DNA of 64,000 nt from Dyella psychrodurans. Lineage in GTDB: Bacteria; Pseudomonadota; Gammaproteobacteria; Xanthomonadales; Rhodanobacteraceae. The stretch spans positions 168,110 through 232,109 of the forward strand of contig NZ_QRBF01000006.1 in assembly GCF_003363265.1 (NCBI RefSeq). Direction: 5' to 3'. The notes below the pieces were generated by a model, which saw nothing but the letters and a program-made list of their open reading frames with translations, ran no database searches and had not been told where the DNA came from. The position numbers were made by a program, and so were the translations under genes. The stretch's first letter is position 1. Each line of letters opens with the position of its first letter. Shown piece after piece: positions 38,051-46,483 of the stretch.

Positions 38051-38080
38051 TCTGCAACGCTACCCATCCGGAATCGCACC

Positions 38081-39013
38081 GTGAAGAACGTCCCCTACAC
38101 CGTCGGCTTGATGCCCGATGTCGCCATTCAGTCGCAACTGCACGTGGCCGGCGCGCTGGACTGGGTAGGCATGGATGGGATCGAAGTGCCCGTGCGCTTC
38201 GACGCAGGCGACGGCGACGTGCAGCGCGCCAGCGCCCAGGTCGGCGCCTTCGTCAATCTCACCCGTCCGGATCGTCGCGGCATCCATATGTCGCGCCTGT
38301 ACCTGCTGGTCGATCAGTACCTGAGCACCCGTACCGTCGACGGTGCGATGCTGGAGTCCTTGCTCCGCGCTTTCCTGGAGTCGCACAAGGACCTGGCCGA
38401 TCGCGCACGCATCAGCATCCGCTTCGACCAGCTGGTGCGCCGCGCCGCGCTGCGCAGCGACAACAGCGGCTGGCGCGCCTACCCGGTTTCGATCGAAGCC
38501 AGCCTGTGTGCCGACGGTTTCCGCATGGAGCTGGGCACCGAAGTGGTGTACTCCTCCACCTGTCCCGCCTCGGCGGCGTTGTCGCGCCAGCTGATCCAGG
38601 AGCAGTTCGCGAAGGATTTCGATGCCGGCAAGCCGGTGGATCACGCGGCCGTGCTGGCGTGGCTGGGTAGCGAGAAGGGCATCGTGGCGACGCCGCATGC
38701 GCAGCGCAGCGTGGCGCGCTTGCTGGTGCGCTTTGTCGACGGTGCGCCGCTGAACCTGATCGGCTTGCTCGACCGCGTCGAACACGCGCTGGGCACGCCG
38801 GTGCAGACGGCGGTGAAGCGCGAAGACGAGCAGGCGTTCGCGCTGGCCAACGGCAGCAACCTGATGTTCTGCGAAGACGCGGCGCGTCGCATCCAGCGTG
38901 CGCTCGATGCCGACAGCGGCATCGCCGATTTCCATGTGCGCCTGGAGCATCAGGAAAGCCTGCATCCGCACGACGCCGTGGCCTATACGAGCAAGGGCGA
39001 TTCAGCGCGATAA
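38081..39013 (+). CDS. folE2: GTP cyclohydrolase, FolE2 type
   Basis: 310 residues matching GTP cyclohydrolase IB (FolE2): DWVGMDGIEVPVRF, FVNLTRPDRRGIHMSRLYLLVDQYL, the conserved Cys in YSSTCPASAALSRQL and ATPHAQRSVARLLV. It makes 7,8-dihydroneopterin triphosphate from GTP for folate and other pterins; FolE2 works with Mn or Fe under zinc limitation. GTG start at 38081, with an ATG at 38111 possible. No Zur box is visible upstream. Confidence 0.9.
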   Translation: MKNVPYTVGLMPDVAIQSQLHVAGALDWVGMDGIEVPVRFDAGDGDVQRASAQVGAFVNLTRPDRRGIHMSRLYLLVDQYLSTRTVDGAMLESLLRAFLESHKDLADRARISIRFDQLVRRAALRSDNSGWRAYPVSIEASLCADGFRMELGTEVVYSSTCPASAALSRQLIQEQFAKDFDAGKPVDHAAVLAWLGSEKGIVATPHAQRSVARLLVRFVDGAPLNLIGLLDRVEHALGTPVQTAVKREDEQAFALANGSNLMFCEDAARRIQRALDADSGIADFHVRLEHQESLHPHDAVAYTSKGDSAR

Positions 39014-39064
39014 AAGCTTCGCCGAATCGCCCCGCTCGAACACCGATAGCGAGCCTGAAACGTC

Positions 39065-40534
39065 TTAGCGTTTTCCCCCAAGGCTCGTGGCCAGGTGCAC
39101 GACACCCAGCACCACCAGATTGATCACCAGTGCCAGCAAGCCCGTATAGAGCGACACCGAGAACGAGCCCAGGACGAGATGGTGAATCGGCTTCAACCCG
39201 TCGGACGCGATGAACCACGTGCCGCTCGCCAGGCCCACGAGCAGGCCCGCCAGCAGCGAAGACGCTTTCAGGCGATGCAGGAACAAACCGAACACGACCG
39301 CCGGCAACGTCTGCAGGATCCACATGCCGCCCAGCAGCTGCAGGTCGAGTGCGAAGTGCGTGGGCAGGTAGAGAATGGCGACCAGGGCGCCGACCTTGAC
39401 GATCAGCGATGCCATTTTCGCCACCTTCGCTTCCGATTCCGGCGAGATGGATGGATTGACGTAGGCCTTCCAGAAGTTGCGCGTGAAGACGTTGGCCGCG
39501 CCGATGCTCATCACCGCGGCGGGCACCAAGGCGCCGATGCCGATGGCCGCGAATGCGAAGCCGGCAAACCAGCTCGGGAACAGTGTCCTGAATAGCGTGG
39601 GCACCACATCGTTGTTGCTCGCAAGCGTGAGGTGCGCGGCATGTCCCATGTAGCCGAGCAGCGCGAGCAGGCCCAACAACAACGTGTAGGCCGGCAGCAG
39701 CATGGCATTGCGCCGGATGGTGTCGCCGCTCTTGCTGGCAAACACACCCGTCAGCGTATGCGGATACATGAAGGCCGCGAGCGCCGAACCGAGTGCCAGC
39801 GAGGCATACGGCACGAATTGATCGGGCTTCAGGAGAATGCCGCCCGCGCCCTTGGCCTTGAAGGCGTCGTCCGCCGCCGCGAACACCGCGCCGTAGCCGC
39901 CGAGCTTGCTGGGTATCACCGCCACCGCGGCGATGACGGCGATGTAGATCATGATGTCCTTCACGAAGGCAATCAGCGCCGGCGCGCGGATGCCGGATGA
40001 ATACGTGTACACCGCCAGCACGATGAACGCGATGATCAGCGGAATTTCGCCGCTCAAGCCTAGCGCGGTGAGCACGGAGGCCATGCCGACCAGTTGCAGC
40101 GCGATGTACGGCATCGTCGCCACCACGGCGGTCAGCGCGACCGCAAGCTCCAGCACCCGCGACCCGTAGTTTCCGTACACCACGTCCGCCGCGGTGATGT
40201 AACCGTGTTGCTTGGCCGTTCGCCACAACACCGGCATCACCGCGAACACGAACGGGTACACGATGATGGTGTACGGAAGCGCGAAGAAACCGTATGCGCC
40301 TACCGCATAGACCAGCGCCGGCACCGCGATGATGGTGTAGGCGGTGTAGAAATCGCCGCCCACCAGGAACCAGGTGATCCACGTACCGAAGCGGCGTCCG
40401 CCCAGTCCCCATTCGTCGAGATTCGCCGTCTGCGACGGCCGATTCCATCGCGCGGCCCAGAAACCCATCACCGTGACAAGCAGGAAGAACGCGACGAAGA
40501 TGCCGATCGCCACATAGTCGGGCTTAGTCGTCAT
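39065..40534 (-). CDS. Sodium:solute symporter (SSS family)
   Basis: 489 residues with about 13 membrane helices: FVAFFLLVTVMGFWAARW, FLVGGDFYTAYTIIAVPALVYAVGAYGFFALPY and a central LGSALAAFMYPHTLTGVFA. The layout is that of the SSS family, branch of monocarboxylate or similar anion uptake (MctP-like). Its start overlaps the DUF3311 gene by 11 bases; DUF3311 proteins are frequent partners of SSS symporters. Confidence 0.86.
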   Translation of the reverse strand: MTTKPDYVAIGIFVAFFLLVTVMGFWAARWNRPSQTANLDEWGLGGRRFGTWITWFLVGGDFYTAYTIIAVPALVYAVGAYGFFALPYTIIVYPFVFAVMPVLWRTAKQHGYITAADVVYGNYGSRVLELAVALTAVVATMPYIALQLVGMASVLTALGLSGEIPLIIAFIVLAVYTYSSGIRAPALIAFVKDIMIYIAVIAAVAVIPSKLGGYGAVFAAADDAFKAKGAGGILLKPDQFVPYASLALGSALAAFMYPHTLTGVFASKSGDTIRRNAMLLPAYTLLLGLLALLGYMGHAAHLTLASNNDVVPTLFRTLFPSWFAGFAFAAIGIGALVPAAVMSIGAANVFTRNFWKAYVNPSISPESEAKVAKMASLIVKVGALVAILYLPTHFALDLQLLGGMWILQTLPAVVFGLFLHRLKASSLLAGLLVGLASGTWFIASDGLKPIHHLVLGSFSVSLYTGLLALVINLVVLGVVHLATSLGGKR

Positions 40535-40727
40535 GGGGAGTCCTCCGGTAGACCACCCAGATCAGGATCACCGTGACGGGCACCCATAGCAGCTGGTACC
40601 AGTAAAAAAAGGGGAACCCCAGCAACGCGGGCTCCGCGACGTTGTAGTACGACACATCCAGCAGGCCCAGAAAGGGCACCAGTAGAAGCAGCTGGATGGG
40701 ACGTGGCCTTAAACGGTTCGTGTTCAT
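40524..40727 (-). CDS. DUF3311 small membrane protein
   Basis: 67 residues with two helices (LLLLVPFLGLLDVSYYNVAEP and FFYWYQLLWVPVTVILIWVVY). The FFYWYQLLWVP block is the DUF3311 hallmark. These small proteins are encoded upstream of SSS symporters and are thought to assist them. The stop lies inside the symporter start region, so the two are translated together. Confidence 0.86.
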   Translation of the reverse strand: MNTNRLRPRPIQLLLLVPFLGLLDVSYYNVAEPALLGFPFFYWYQLLWVPVTVILIWVVYRRTPHDD

Positions 40728-41140
40728 CAGATGGCACTCCCGAGGTTCGCCGCGGAACGTTCTCGATTACGAAAGATGAGCAAGGGCTCGATGGGATGGG
40801 GCCTGGACGTGACCTGCGCAGCCTGAATGGGGGAAATGTACGCCGGTTCGATCGCTACGCGAATAGGTACATGCCGATAATCAACCCTTCCCAAGGTCGA
40901 AGGGTCGGCAAGGCTCGTTCGCGGCGGCCGCCTGGGTGCCTCGAAGCCCGTCATGGATGCTGCAGCACCGCATCGTATGACGACAGCGGTGAGGGCATTC
41001 GTCCGCGAGGCGGAAGAGTGTCTTCCGTGCAGGGCATCTTCGCAGGCCTGCCTGTTTCTCCTAGGCTGGTTCGCAACAAGAGACGGCGCATGGCTGGCTT
41101 GCGTATCTCATCGACTATCAGGTCATCAGGAACAGCTTTC
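40728..41140. other. Intergenic region with operator-promoter block
   Basis: 413 bases between the symporter pair and the VOC gene. Open frames here lack ribosome-binding sites. The supported content is the palindrome and promoter-like block at 41011-41069. Confidence 0.5.
41011..41069 (+). promoter_or_regulatory. Palindrome plus CTCCTAG block upstream of VOC gene
   Basis: CGGAAGAGTGTCTTCCG (41011-41027) is a perfect 7+3+7 inverted repeat; CTCCTAGGCTGG begins at 41058, 47 bases from the start of the palindrome. The same pair with the same 47-base offset occurs at 43979-44039. The likely binder is the LysR product encoded at 43029-44000. Confidence 0.65.
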
Positions 41141-41557
41141 ATGCAGGACCAGAATGCTTTGACATCGGGTATCGATCACCTTGGGCTTGCGGTGAGCGAT
41201 CTCGAATTGACGTGCGGCTTTTTCGTCGAGTGCCTGGGTTGGAAGGTTGTCGGCGAGAGGCCCGACTATCCGGCGAAGTTCGTTTCCGACGGACATGGTC
41301 TGCTGACGCTATGGCAGGTCGACAAGTCCGGCGGCTATACGACGTTCGATCGCCGGAAAAATGTGGGACTGCACCACGTTGCGTTCAAAGTGGAAAGTCT
41401 TGCCAAGCTCGAAAGCCTCTATGAGCGTGTCTCGAATTGGCCTGGCGTGGTGGTCGAATTCGCACCGCAGCCGGTGCGTTCGGGCCCGAAAATGCATTGT
41501 ATCGTGCGCGAGCCCGGTGGCCTGCGCATCGAATTCGCCTGTACGCCGGCGGCCTAG
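41141..41557 (+). CDS. VOC-family metalloprotein
   Basis: 138 residues: a single glyoxalase/VOC domain with GIDHLGLAVSDLELTCGFFVECLGWKVVG at the start, NVGLHHVAFKVESL in the middle and a C-terminal IVREPGGLRIEFAC. The His in DHLG, His in LHHVAF and Glu in RIEF are the expected metal ligands. Substrate unknown. AGGA lies nine bases before the ATG. It is seven bases upstream of the SDR gene and preceded by the shared palindrome. Confidence 0.82.
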   Translation: MQDQNALTSGIDHLGLAVSDLELTCGFFVECLGWKVVGERPDYPAKFVSDGHGLLTLWQVDKSGGYTTFDRRKNVGLHHVAFKVESLAKLESLYERVSNWPGVVVEFAPQPVRSGPKMHCIVREPGGLRIEFACTPAA

Positions 41558-41564
41558 GACTACC

Positions 41565-42419
41565 ATGGACCGCGAAACCAACAAGGTCTTGCTGATAACC
41601 GGCGTAAGCAGCGGCTTCGGTCGCGCTTTTTCCGAAGCGGCGGTCGCTGCCGGCCATACGGTGGTGGGGACCGTGCGTAGCGAGAGCGATATCGCGGCAT
41701 TCGAAGCCATCCATCCCCGACGCGCGCGTGCGGTGCTGCTCGACGTCACGCACTTCGATGCCATCGACGGCGCGGTGGCTTCGATCCTCGCCGAATTCGG
41801 GCATATCGATGTGCTGGTCAACAACGCCGGCTACGGCCACGAAGGCGTGCTCGAGGAATCGCCGCTGGAGGCCATGCGCCACCAGTTCGATGTCAACGTC
41901 TTCGGCACCGTCGCCATGATCAAGGCCGTGTTGCCGGGCATGCGCGAACGACGCTCCGGGCACATCATCAACCTGTCCTCGATGGCCGGCTATGCGCCGC
42001 TCGCAGGCATTGCCTATTACGCCGGCAGCAAGTTCGCGATCGAGGGCATCACGGGTGTGCTCGCCAAAGAGGTCGCGCCATTCGGCATCAAGGTGACGGC
42101 GCTGGCGCCCGGTTCCTTTCGCACCGACTGGGCGGGCCGCTCGATGATTCGCAGCGAGCGTTCCATCGCCGACTACGACGCGCTGTTCGATCCCATCAGG
42201 AACGCACGCCACGACAAGAGCGGCAAACAGGCCGGCGATCCAGCCCTTGCGGCACAGGTGCTGCTGGCGTTGATCGACGCGGAGCATCCGCCCGTACACC
42301 TGTTGCTTGGCGACGACGCGCTGTCCCTCGTGCGAAAACAGCTTGCCGCATTGAGCGATGAAATCGACACCTGGGAAGTGCTCAGCCGTTCGACCGAATT
42401 TGCGTCATCGAATTCATAA
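41565..42419 (+). CDS. SDR oxidoreductase
   Basis: 284 residues, classical-type SDR with complete residues: TGVSSGFGRAFSEAAV (NADP site), VNNAGYGHEGV, Ser in INLSSMAGYAP, Tyr and Lys in YYAGSKFAIEG. Reduction or oxidation of a hydroxy/keto group, substrate unknown. Seven bases after the VOC gene; probably cotranscribed with it and the two tautomerase genes. Confidence 0.87.
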   Translation: MDRETNKVLLITGVSSGFGRAFSEAAVAAGHTVVGTVRSESDIAAFEAIHPRRARAVLLDVTHFDAIDGAVASILAEFGHIDVLVNNAGYGHEGVLEESPLEAMRHQFDVNVFGTVAMIKAVLPGMRERRSGHIINLSSMAGYAPLAGIAYYAGSKFAIEGITGVLAKEVAPFGIKVTALAPGSFRTDWAGRSMIRSERSIADYDALFDPIRNARHDKSGKQAGDPALAAQVLLALIDAEHPPVHLLLGDDALSLVRKQLAALSDEIDTWEVLSRSTEFASSNS

Positions 42420-42555
42420 GCGCGGCCACGCGCGCGCATTGATGCTTGTTTGAACCCCTCGACGAGTGGCATCGATCGGGTATCGGCATTCGCGCCGATG
42501 TCCGCGGCGAATGTGTGCCACGCCGAGGCTGCCATCGAAACCCAAGGAGGCCGTC

Positions 42556-42762
42556 ATGGCCATGCTCACCATCGATTTGCGCAACGGACGCACCGACGAC
42601 CAACTGCGCAAGCTTGCATCGGCACTGCTCGATGCCGTCAGCCGCACCACCGGCGAGCCGCGCGAGAATGTGTTTCTGGTCATCCACGAAAACCGCGGTT
42701 TCAACTTCGTGGAAAACGGCGAGCACTTGCCTGACGTTGTCCGCGCTTCGAGCAACGGCTGA
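42556..42762 (+). CDS. Tautomerase-fold protein without Pro1
   Basis: 68 residues. The fold pattern of 4-OT subunits is clear (RKLASALLDAVSRTTGEPRENVFLVIHENRGFNFVE), but the N-terminus is MAMLTIDLRNGR: no Pro follows Met, whichever ATG is used. AAGGAGG at 42544-42550 supports the start at 42556. Since Pro1 is the catalytic base, this chain should be inactive alone and may pair with the Pro1-bearing chain at 42784-42978. Confidence 0.78.
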   Translation: MAMLTIDLRNGRTDDQLRKLASALLDAVSRTTGEPRENVFLVIHENRGFNFVENGEHLPDVVRASSNG

Positions 42763-42783
42763 TTCGCGCCTGGAAAACATGCC

Positions 42784-42978
42784 ATGCCACTTATCCAATG
42801 CCACATCAAGCGCGGTTTGTCGGACCTGCAGAAACACCGGCTCATGCGCGAACTCACGGAAGCGACGCAGCTGACGCTCGGTGCCGACCCCAAGTACGTC
42901 ACCGTGGTGATCCACGAGCATGATGCGTCCACCCTCAAGGGCGTCGACTACACCTACCCCGATCCGGGAGATTTGTAG
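42784..42978 (+). CDS. 4-OT-like tautomerase with Pro1
   Basis: 64 residues beginning MPLIQCHIKRGLSDLQKHRLMRELT, with catalytic Pro1, then GADPKYVTVVIHEHD. It follows the Pro-less paralogue by 21 bases, which suggests a two-subunit tautomerase or dehalogenase. The lysR gene starts 50 bases downstream. Confidence 0.82.
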   Translation: MPLIQCHIKRGLSDLQKHRLMRELTEATQLTLGADPKYVTVVIHEHDASTLKGVDYTYPDPGDL

Positions 42979-43028
42979 CAAACTTGCCGGTGCCCTGACT
43001 TCCATGGCCTATCCGCGAGGCACCGCTT

Positions 43029-44000
43029 ATGGACCGCATTGATGCCATGAAAGTCTTCGTTGCGGCGCTCGACGAGGGCAGCCTTGCCGGAGCCAGCCGC
43101 AGGACGGGCCGTTCGGCCGCCGCGGTAAGCAGGGCCATCGCATTTCTGGAAGCGCACGTCGGCGTACCGCTGCTGCATCGGACCACACGCTCCATCAAGC
43201 TGAGCGAAGCGGGCGAACGCTACGCTACCGCGTGCAGAAAGATGCTGACGGATCTGGAGGAGGCCGACCGGCAGGCTGCGGGCGAGAAGTCCGTGCCGCG
43301 CGGCACCTTGACGATCACCGCCACCGTATTTTCCGGCGTGGAAGTATTGCGGCCGATCGTCGACGCATTCATGGAGCAGTACCCGACGGTGAATGTGCGC
43401 CTGTATCTGCTGGAACGCGCGGTCAATCTCATCGACGAGGGCATGGATCTGGCCTTGCGCATCTCGCACCTTGCCGATTCGACGCTGATCGCGCACCGCA
43501 TCGGTGAAGTTCGCCGGGTTATCGTGGCCTCGCCTCGTTACCTGGCGACGCACCCTCGCATCGCCGAGCCGGGAGACCTCGCCAAGCACCACATCATTGC
43601 CATGCAGCACATGGGGCAGGACTCGTGGACGTTTCCTTCCCAGGACGGTTCATCCGTGCCGCTCGCGGTGTCGTTCTCGCCACGCCTGGTGGTGAACAAC
43701 GTGCGCGCCGCGATTTCATCGGTGGTCGAAGGCCACGGCATTTCGCGCCTGCTTTCCTATCACGTAGCGCCCGAAATCAGGCAGGGATTGCTTCGCATCG
43801 TGCTTGCCGATGCGGAGCCTTCGCCCTTTCCGGTGCATCTCGTTTCGCCGTATGGACGTCTTTCCGTACCCAAGGTCCGCGCGTTCGTCGACTTCGCCCT
43901 GCCGCGCCTTCGCACGCAATTTGCGTGTCTGGCCAAGGACGCCGAAACCCCGCCGGAACAGCCGATTCCACCGCGGCGCGGAAGAGTGTCTGCCGAATAG
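43029..44000 (+). CDS. LysR-family regulator
   Basis: 323 residues: helix-turn-helix with FVAALDEGSLAGASRRTGRSAAAVSRAIAFLEAHVGVPLLHRTTRSIKLSEAGE, then an effector-binding domain (TITATVFSGVEVLRPIVDAFMEQYP, LALRISHLADSTLIAHRIG). It belongs to the branch seen beside oxidoreductase genes. The two identical operator-promoter blocks at 41011 and 43979 (the latter at its own 3' end) are the obvious targets. Confidence 0.88.
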   Translation: MDRIDAMKVFVAALDEGSLAGASRRTGRSAAAVSRAIAFLEAHVGVPLLHRTTRSIKLSEAGERYATACRKMLTDLEEADRQAAGEKSVPRGTLTITATVFSGVEVLRPIVDAFMEQYPTVNVRLYLLERAVNLIDEGMDLALRISHLADSTLIAHRIGEVRRVIVASPRYLATHPRIAEPGDLAKHHIIAMQHMGQDSWTFPSQDGSSVPLAVSFSPRLVVNNVRAAISSVVEGHGISRLLSYHVAPEIRQGLLRIVLADAEPSPFPVHLVSPYGRLSVPKVRAFVDFALPRLRTQFACLAKDAETPPEQPIPPRRGRVSAE

Positions 44001-44039
44001 CAGGGATTCGCATCGCGTTCGTGCACTCCTAGATTGGAG
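43979..44039 (+). promoter_or_regulatory. Second palindrome plus CTCCTAG block, upstream of SDR
   Basis: CGGAAGAGTGTCTGCCG (43979-43995) differs from the 41011 copy at one base; CTCCTAGATTGG begins at 44026, again 47 bases from the start of the palindrome. The palindrome overlaps the last codons of the lysR gene. It serves the SDR/tautomerase transcript starting at 44105. Confidence 0.65.
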
Positions 44040-44104
44040 CCATCGGTGCCGCCGGCCCGATCAGCATCAAGCTGGCCTCCTCCAATCTTCGAGTGATAGA
44101 CATC

Positions 44105-44815
44105 ATGAACAGCCCACGTAAAGTTGCCATCGTCACCGGTGCCTCGCAGGGTATCGGCGCGGCCCTGGTCAAGGCCTATCGCGACCGCGACTATCGCGTC
44201 ATCGCCAATTCGCGTTCCATCAAGCCGTCGAGCGATCCGGACGTTATCGCCATTCCCGGCGACATCGGCGATCGCGCCGTGGCCGAGCGTCTCGTCAAGG
44301 AAGCCCTGTCGCGCTTCGGCCGCGTCGACACGCTGGTGAACAACGCCGGCGTCTTCATCGCCAAGCCGTTCACCGCCTACACGGCGGAAGACTATGCGAA
44401 CGTGCTCTCGGTCAACGTCAACGGTTTCTTCCACATCACGCAGCTCGCCATCGCCGAGATGGAAAAGCAGGGCAGCGGCCACGTCGTGAACATCACCACC
44501 ACGCTGGCCGAATACGCGATTGATGGCGTGCCGTCCGTGCTGGCTTCGCTCACCAAGGGCGGCCTGAATTCGGCGACCAAGTCCCTGGCCATCGAATATG
44601 CCAAGCGCGGCATTCGCGTGAATGCGGTGGCGCCGGGCGTGATCAAGACGCCGATGCATAGTCCGGAAACGCACGGCGCACTGGCCGGGCTGCATCCGGT
44701 CGGCCGCATGGGCGAGATCAGCGACATCGTCGACGGCGTGCTGTATCTCGAATCCGCCGGCTTCGTCACGGGCGAGATCCTGCACGTCGACGGCGGCCAG
44801 AGCGCCGGTCACTGA
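44105..44815 (+). CDS. SDR-fold protein lacking catalytic Tyr
   Basis: 236 residues. Cofactor site TGASQGIGAALVKAY and VNNAGVFI are standard, as is VAPGVIKTPMHSPET. The catalytic stretch reads VPSVLASLTKGGLNSATKSL: Lys is present, but the Tyr position is Ala and the Ser before it is Thr (NITTTLAEYA). ATG at 44105 is preferred over a GTG at 44093. Cotranscribed with the tautomerase 54 bases on. Confidence 0.82.
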   Translation: MNSPRKVAIVTGASQGIGAALVKAYRDRDYRVIANSRSIKPSSDPDVIAIPGDIGDRAVAERLVKEALSRFGRVDTLVNNAGVFIAKPFTAYTAEDYANVLSVNVNGFFHITQLAIAEMEKQGSGHVVNITTTLAEYAIDGVPSVLASLTKGGLNSATKSLAIEYAKRGIRVNAVAPGVIKTPMHSPETHGALAGLHPVGRMGEISDIVDGVLYLESAGFVTGEILHVDGGQSAGH

Positions 44816-44869
44816 CGCCCCCGGAGGCGAGCGCAACGCCCGCCTCCGATCACAACGAGGTGAACGATC

Positions 44870-45106
44870 ATGCCTATCGTCAACATCAAGATCACCCGCG
44901 AGGGTTCGGGTCCCGGACGCAGTGCCGTCACTGTCGAAGAGAAGGCCGCCTTGATCAAGGGCACCAGCCAGTTGTTGCTGGATGTTCTGAACAAGCCGCT
45001 CGATTCCACATTCGTCGTGATCGAAGAAGTGGAGCTGGAGAACTGGGGCTGGGGCGGACTGCCTGTTCCCGAGTTGCGAAAGCAGAAGCAAGCCGGGAAA
45101 AAGTAA
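44870..45106 (+). CDS. 4-OT-like tautomerase with Pro1
   Basis: 78 residues starting MPIVNIKITREGSGPGRSAVTVEEKAALIKG, with Pro1, and VVIEEVELENWGWGGLPV, the extended 4-OT variant often encoded beside SDR genes. GAGGTG precedes the ATG. A terminator hairpin follows the stop. Confidence 0.84.
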   Translation: MPIVNIKITREGSGPGRSAVTVEEKAALIKGTSQLLLDVLNKPLDSTFVVIEEVELENWGWGGLPVPELRKQKQAGKK

Positions 45107-45113
45107 CTCCTCT

Positions 45114-45149
45114 GGTTGCGCAGCCCGCTGCGCAACCTCGTTTCCTTTT
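45114..45149 (+). terminator. Rho-independent terminator after tautomerase
   Basis: GGTTGCGCAG (45114-45123) pairs perfectly with CTGCGCAACC (45128-45137) around a CCCG loop, followed by TCGTTTCCTTTT. It ends the SDR/tautomerase transcript. Confidence 0.8.
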
Positions 45150-45199
45150 GTAGCGACGACGCACGCGCAAGCGCGCAACGAAGGCTTTGGTGAGAGGCG

Positions 45200-46459
45200 A
45201 TGACGATGTCAGCTCAGGCCAATGATGCACCTCGTCTCGGCTATGTGGAACGCAACGCTTCCTACTGGCGACGCAATCTTGTGGTGTGCGTGTTCGGATC
45301 GTTCACCACGCTGGTCAGCCTCAGCATGCTGCTGCCCTTTCTTCCGCTGTACGTACAGCAACTGGGTATCGCATCGTCGTCCGCAGTCATTCAATGGTCC
45401 GGCGTGGCGTTCGGGGCAACCTTCCTCGGCACGGCCGTCACGGCGCCACTGTGGGGTCATCTGGCCGATCGATACGGCCGCAAGCCGATGCTGGTACGTG
45501 CCGCGCTCGGCATGGCGGTGGTGATGTCGCTGATCGGTGTCGCGCACGATGTTTACCAGCTGGTGGCGCTGCGCCTGATCGCGGGACTGGTCGGCGGTTA
45601 CGCTTCGGCCTCCATCGTGATGATCGGCACGCAGGTGCCGCGCGAACGATCCGGCTGGGCGCTTGGCGTTTTGTCCACCGGTGCCCTGACCGGCAATCTG
45701 GTGGGACCACTGGTAGGTGGCTTTCTGCCGACATGGGTGGGCATTCGCGGAACGTTTTTTGTCGGCGGCGCCATCATCGCGGTCGCCGCGGCGGCGACGA
45801 TCTTCCTGGTTCGAGAGGATTTCGATCGCCAATCGGACGCAAGGCACCGGGCCTCCACGCACGCGGCATCATCGAACCCTGTTCAATACGGCGTACTCGG
45901 TGCATTGCTGGTGACGGCGATGATGGTGCTGCTGGCCAACATGTCCATCGAACCCATCATCACCGTGTACATCGGGCAACTCGCCGTGCCCGCCGATCGT
46001 CTTGCGCGCACGGCCGGCATCGTGATGGCGGCTTCCGCCCTGGGCAGCATGCTGACCGCCGCGCGCCTGGGCGCGCTCGCCGATCGCGTCGGCAGCTGGA
46101 AAGTCATCATCGGCTGTCTGCTGGCGACCGGCCTGGTGATGGTGCCGCAGGCCTTCGTCACGCAATGGTGGCAGCTGGCCCTTTTGCGCGTGGTGATGGG
46201 CATGACGATCGCGGGCCTGCTTCCTTCCATCGCCAAACTGGTACGTCAGGCGGTGGACGAACGCCACACCGGCAAAACGCTCGGCTATCTGCAATCTTCG
46301 CAGTTCGCCGGACAAGTGATCGGCCCGCTGATCGGCGGACAGATCGGCGCGCGCATCGGCCTGCACGATGTGTTTTTCGTGACCGGCGCACTGCTCGTGC
46401 TGTGTGCAGGACTGAATCAATGGATTCGAACTCGTCACACGCAACCGGCACGCGCCTGA
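45200..46459 (+). CDS. MFS exporter, TetA-like 12-helix
   Basis: 419 residues with 12 hydrophobic helices. Motif A is GHLADRYGRKPMLV and motif-C-like GALTGNLVGPLVGGFLP follows, as in DHA1 drug:proton antiporters; RVVMGMTIAGLLPSIAKLV is typical of the second half. GAGAGGCG directly precedes the ATG at 45200. It has its own transcript after the terminator at 45114-45149. Confidence 0.86.
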   Translation: MTMSAQANDAPRLGYVERNASYWRRNLVVCVFGSFTTLVSLSMLLPFLPLYVQQLGIASSSAVIQWSGVAFGATFLGTAVTAPLWGHLADRYGRKPMLVRAALGMAVVMSLIGVAHDVYQLVALRLIAGLVGGYASASIVMIGTQVPRERSGWALGVLSTGALTGNLVGPLVGGFLPTWVGIRGTFFVGGAIIAVAAAATIFLVREDFDRQSDARHRASTHAASSNPVQYGVLGALLVTAMMVLLANMSIEPIITVYIGQLAVPADRLARTAGIVMAASALGSMLTAARLGALADRVGSWKVIIGCLLATGLVMVPQAFVTQWWQLALLRVVMGMTIAGLLPSIAKLVRQAVDERHTGKTLGYLQSSQFAGQVIGPLIGGQIGARIGLHDVFFVTGALLVLCAGLNQWIRTRHTQPARA

Positions 46460-46483
46460 CACGCGTTACAACGGCGATGCCGT

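Noticed and set aside
38412..40448. 678-codon minus-strand open frame across folE2 and the symporter gene
   Set aside because: Composition is Arg/Gly/His-rich shadow translation, and it overlaps two certain genes in other frames.
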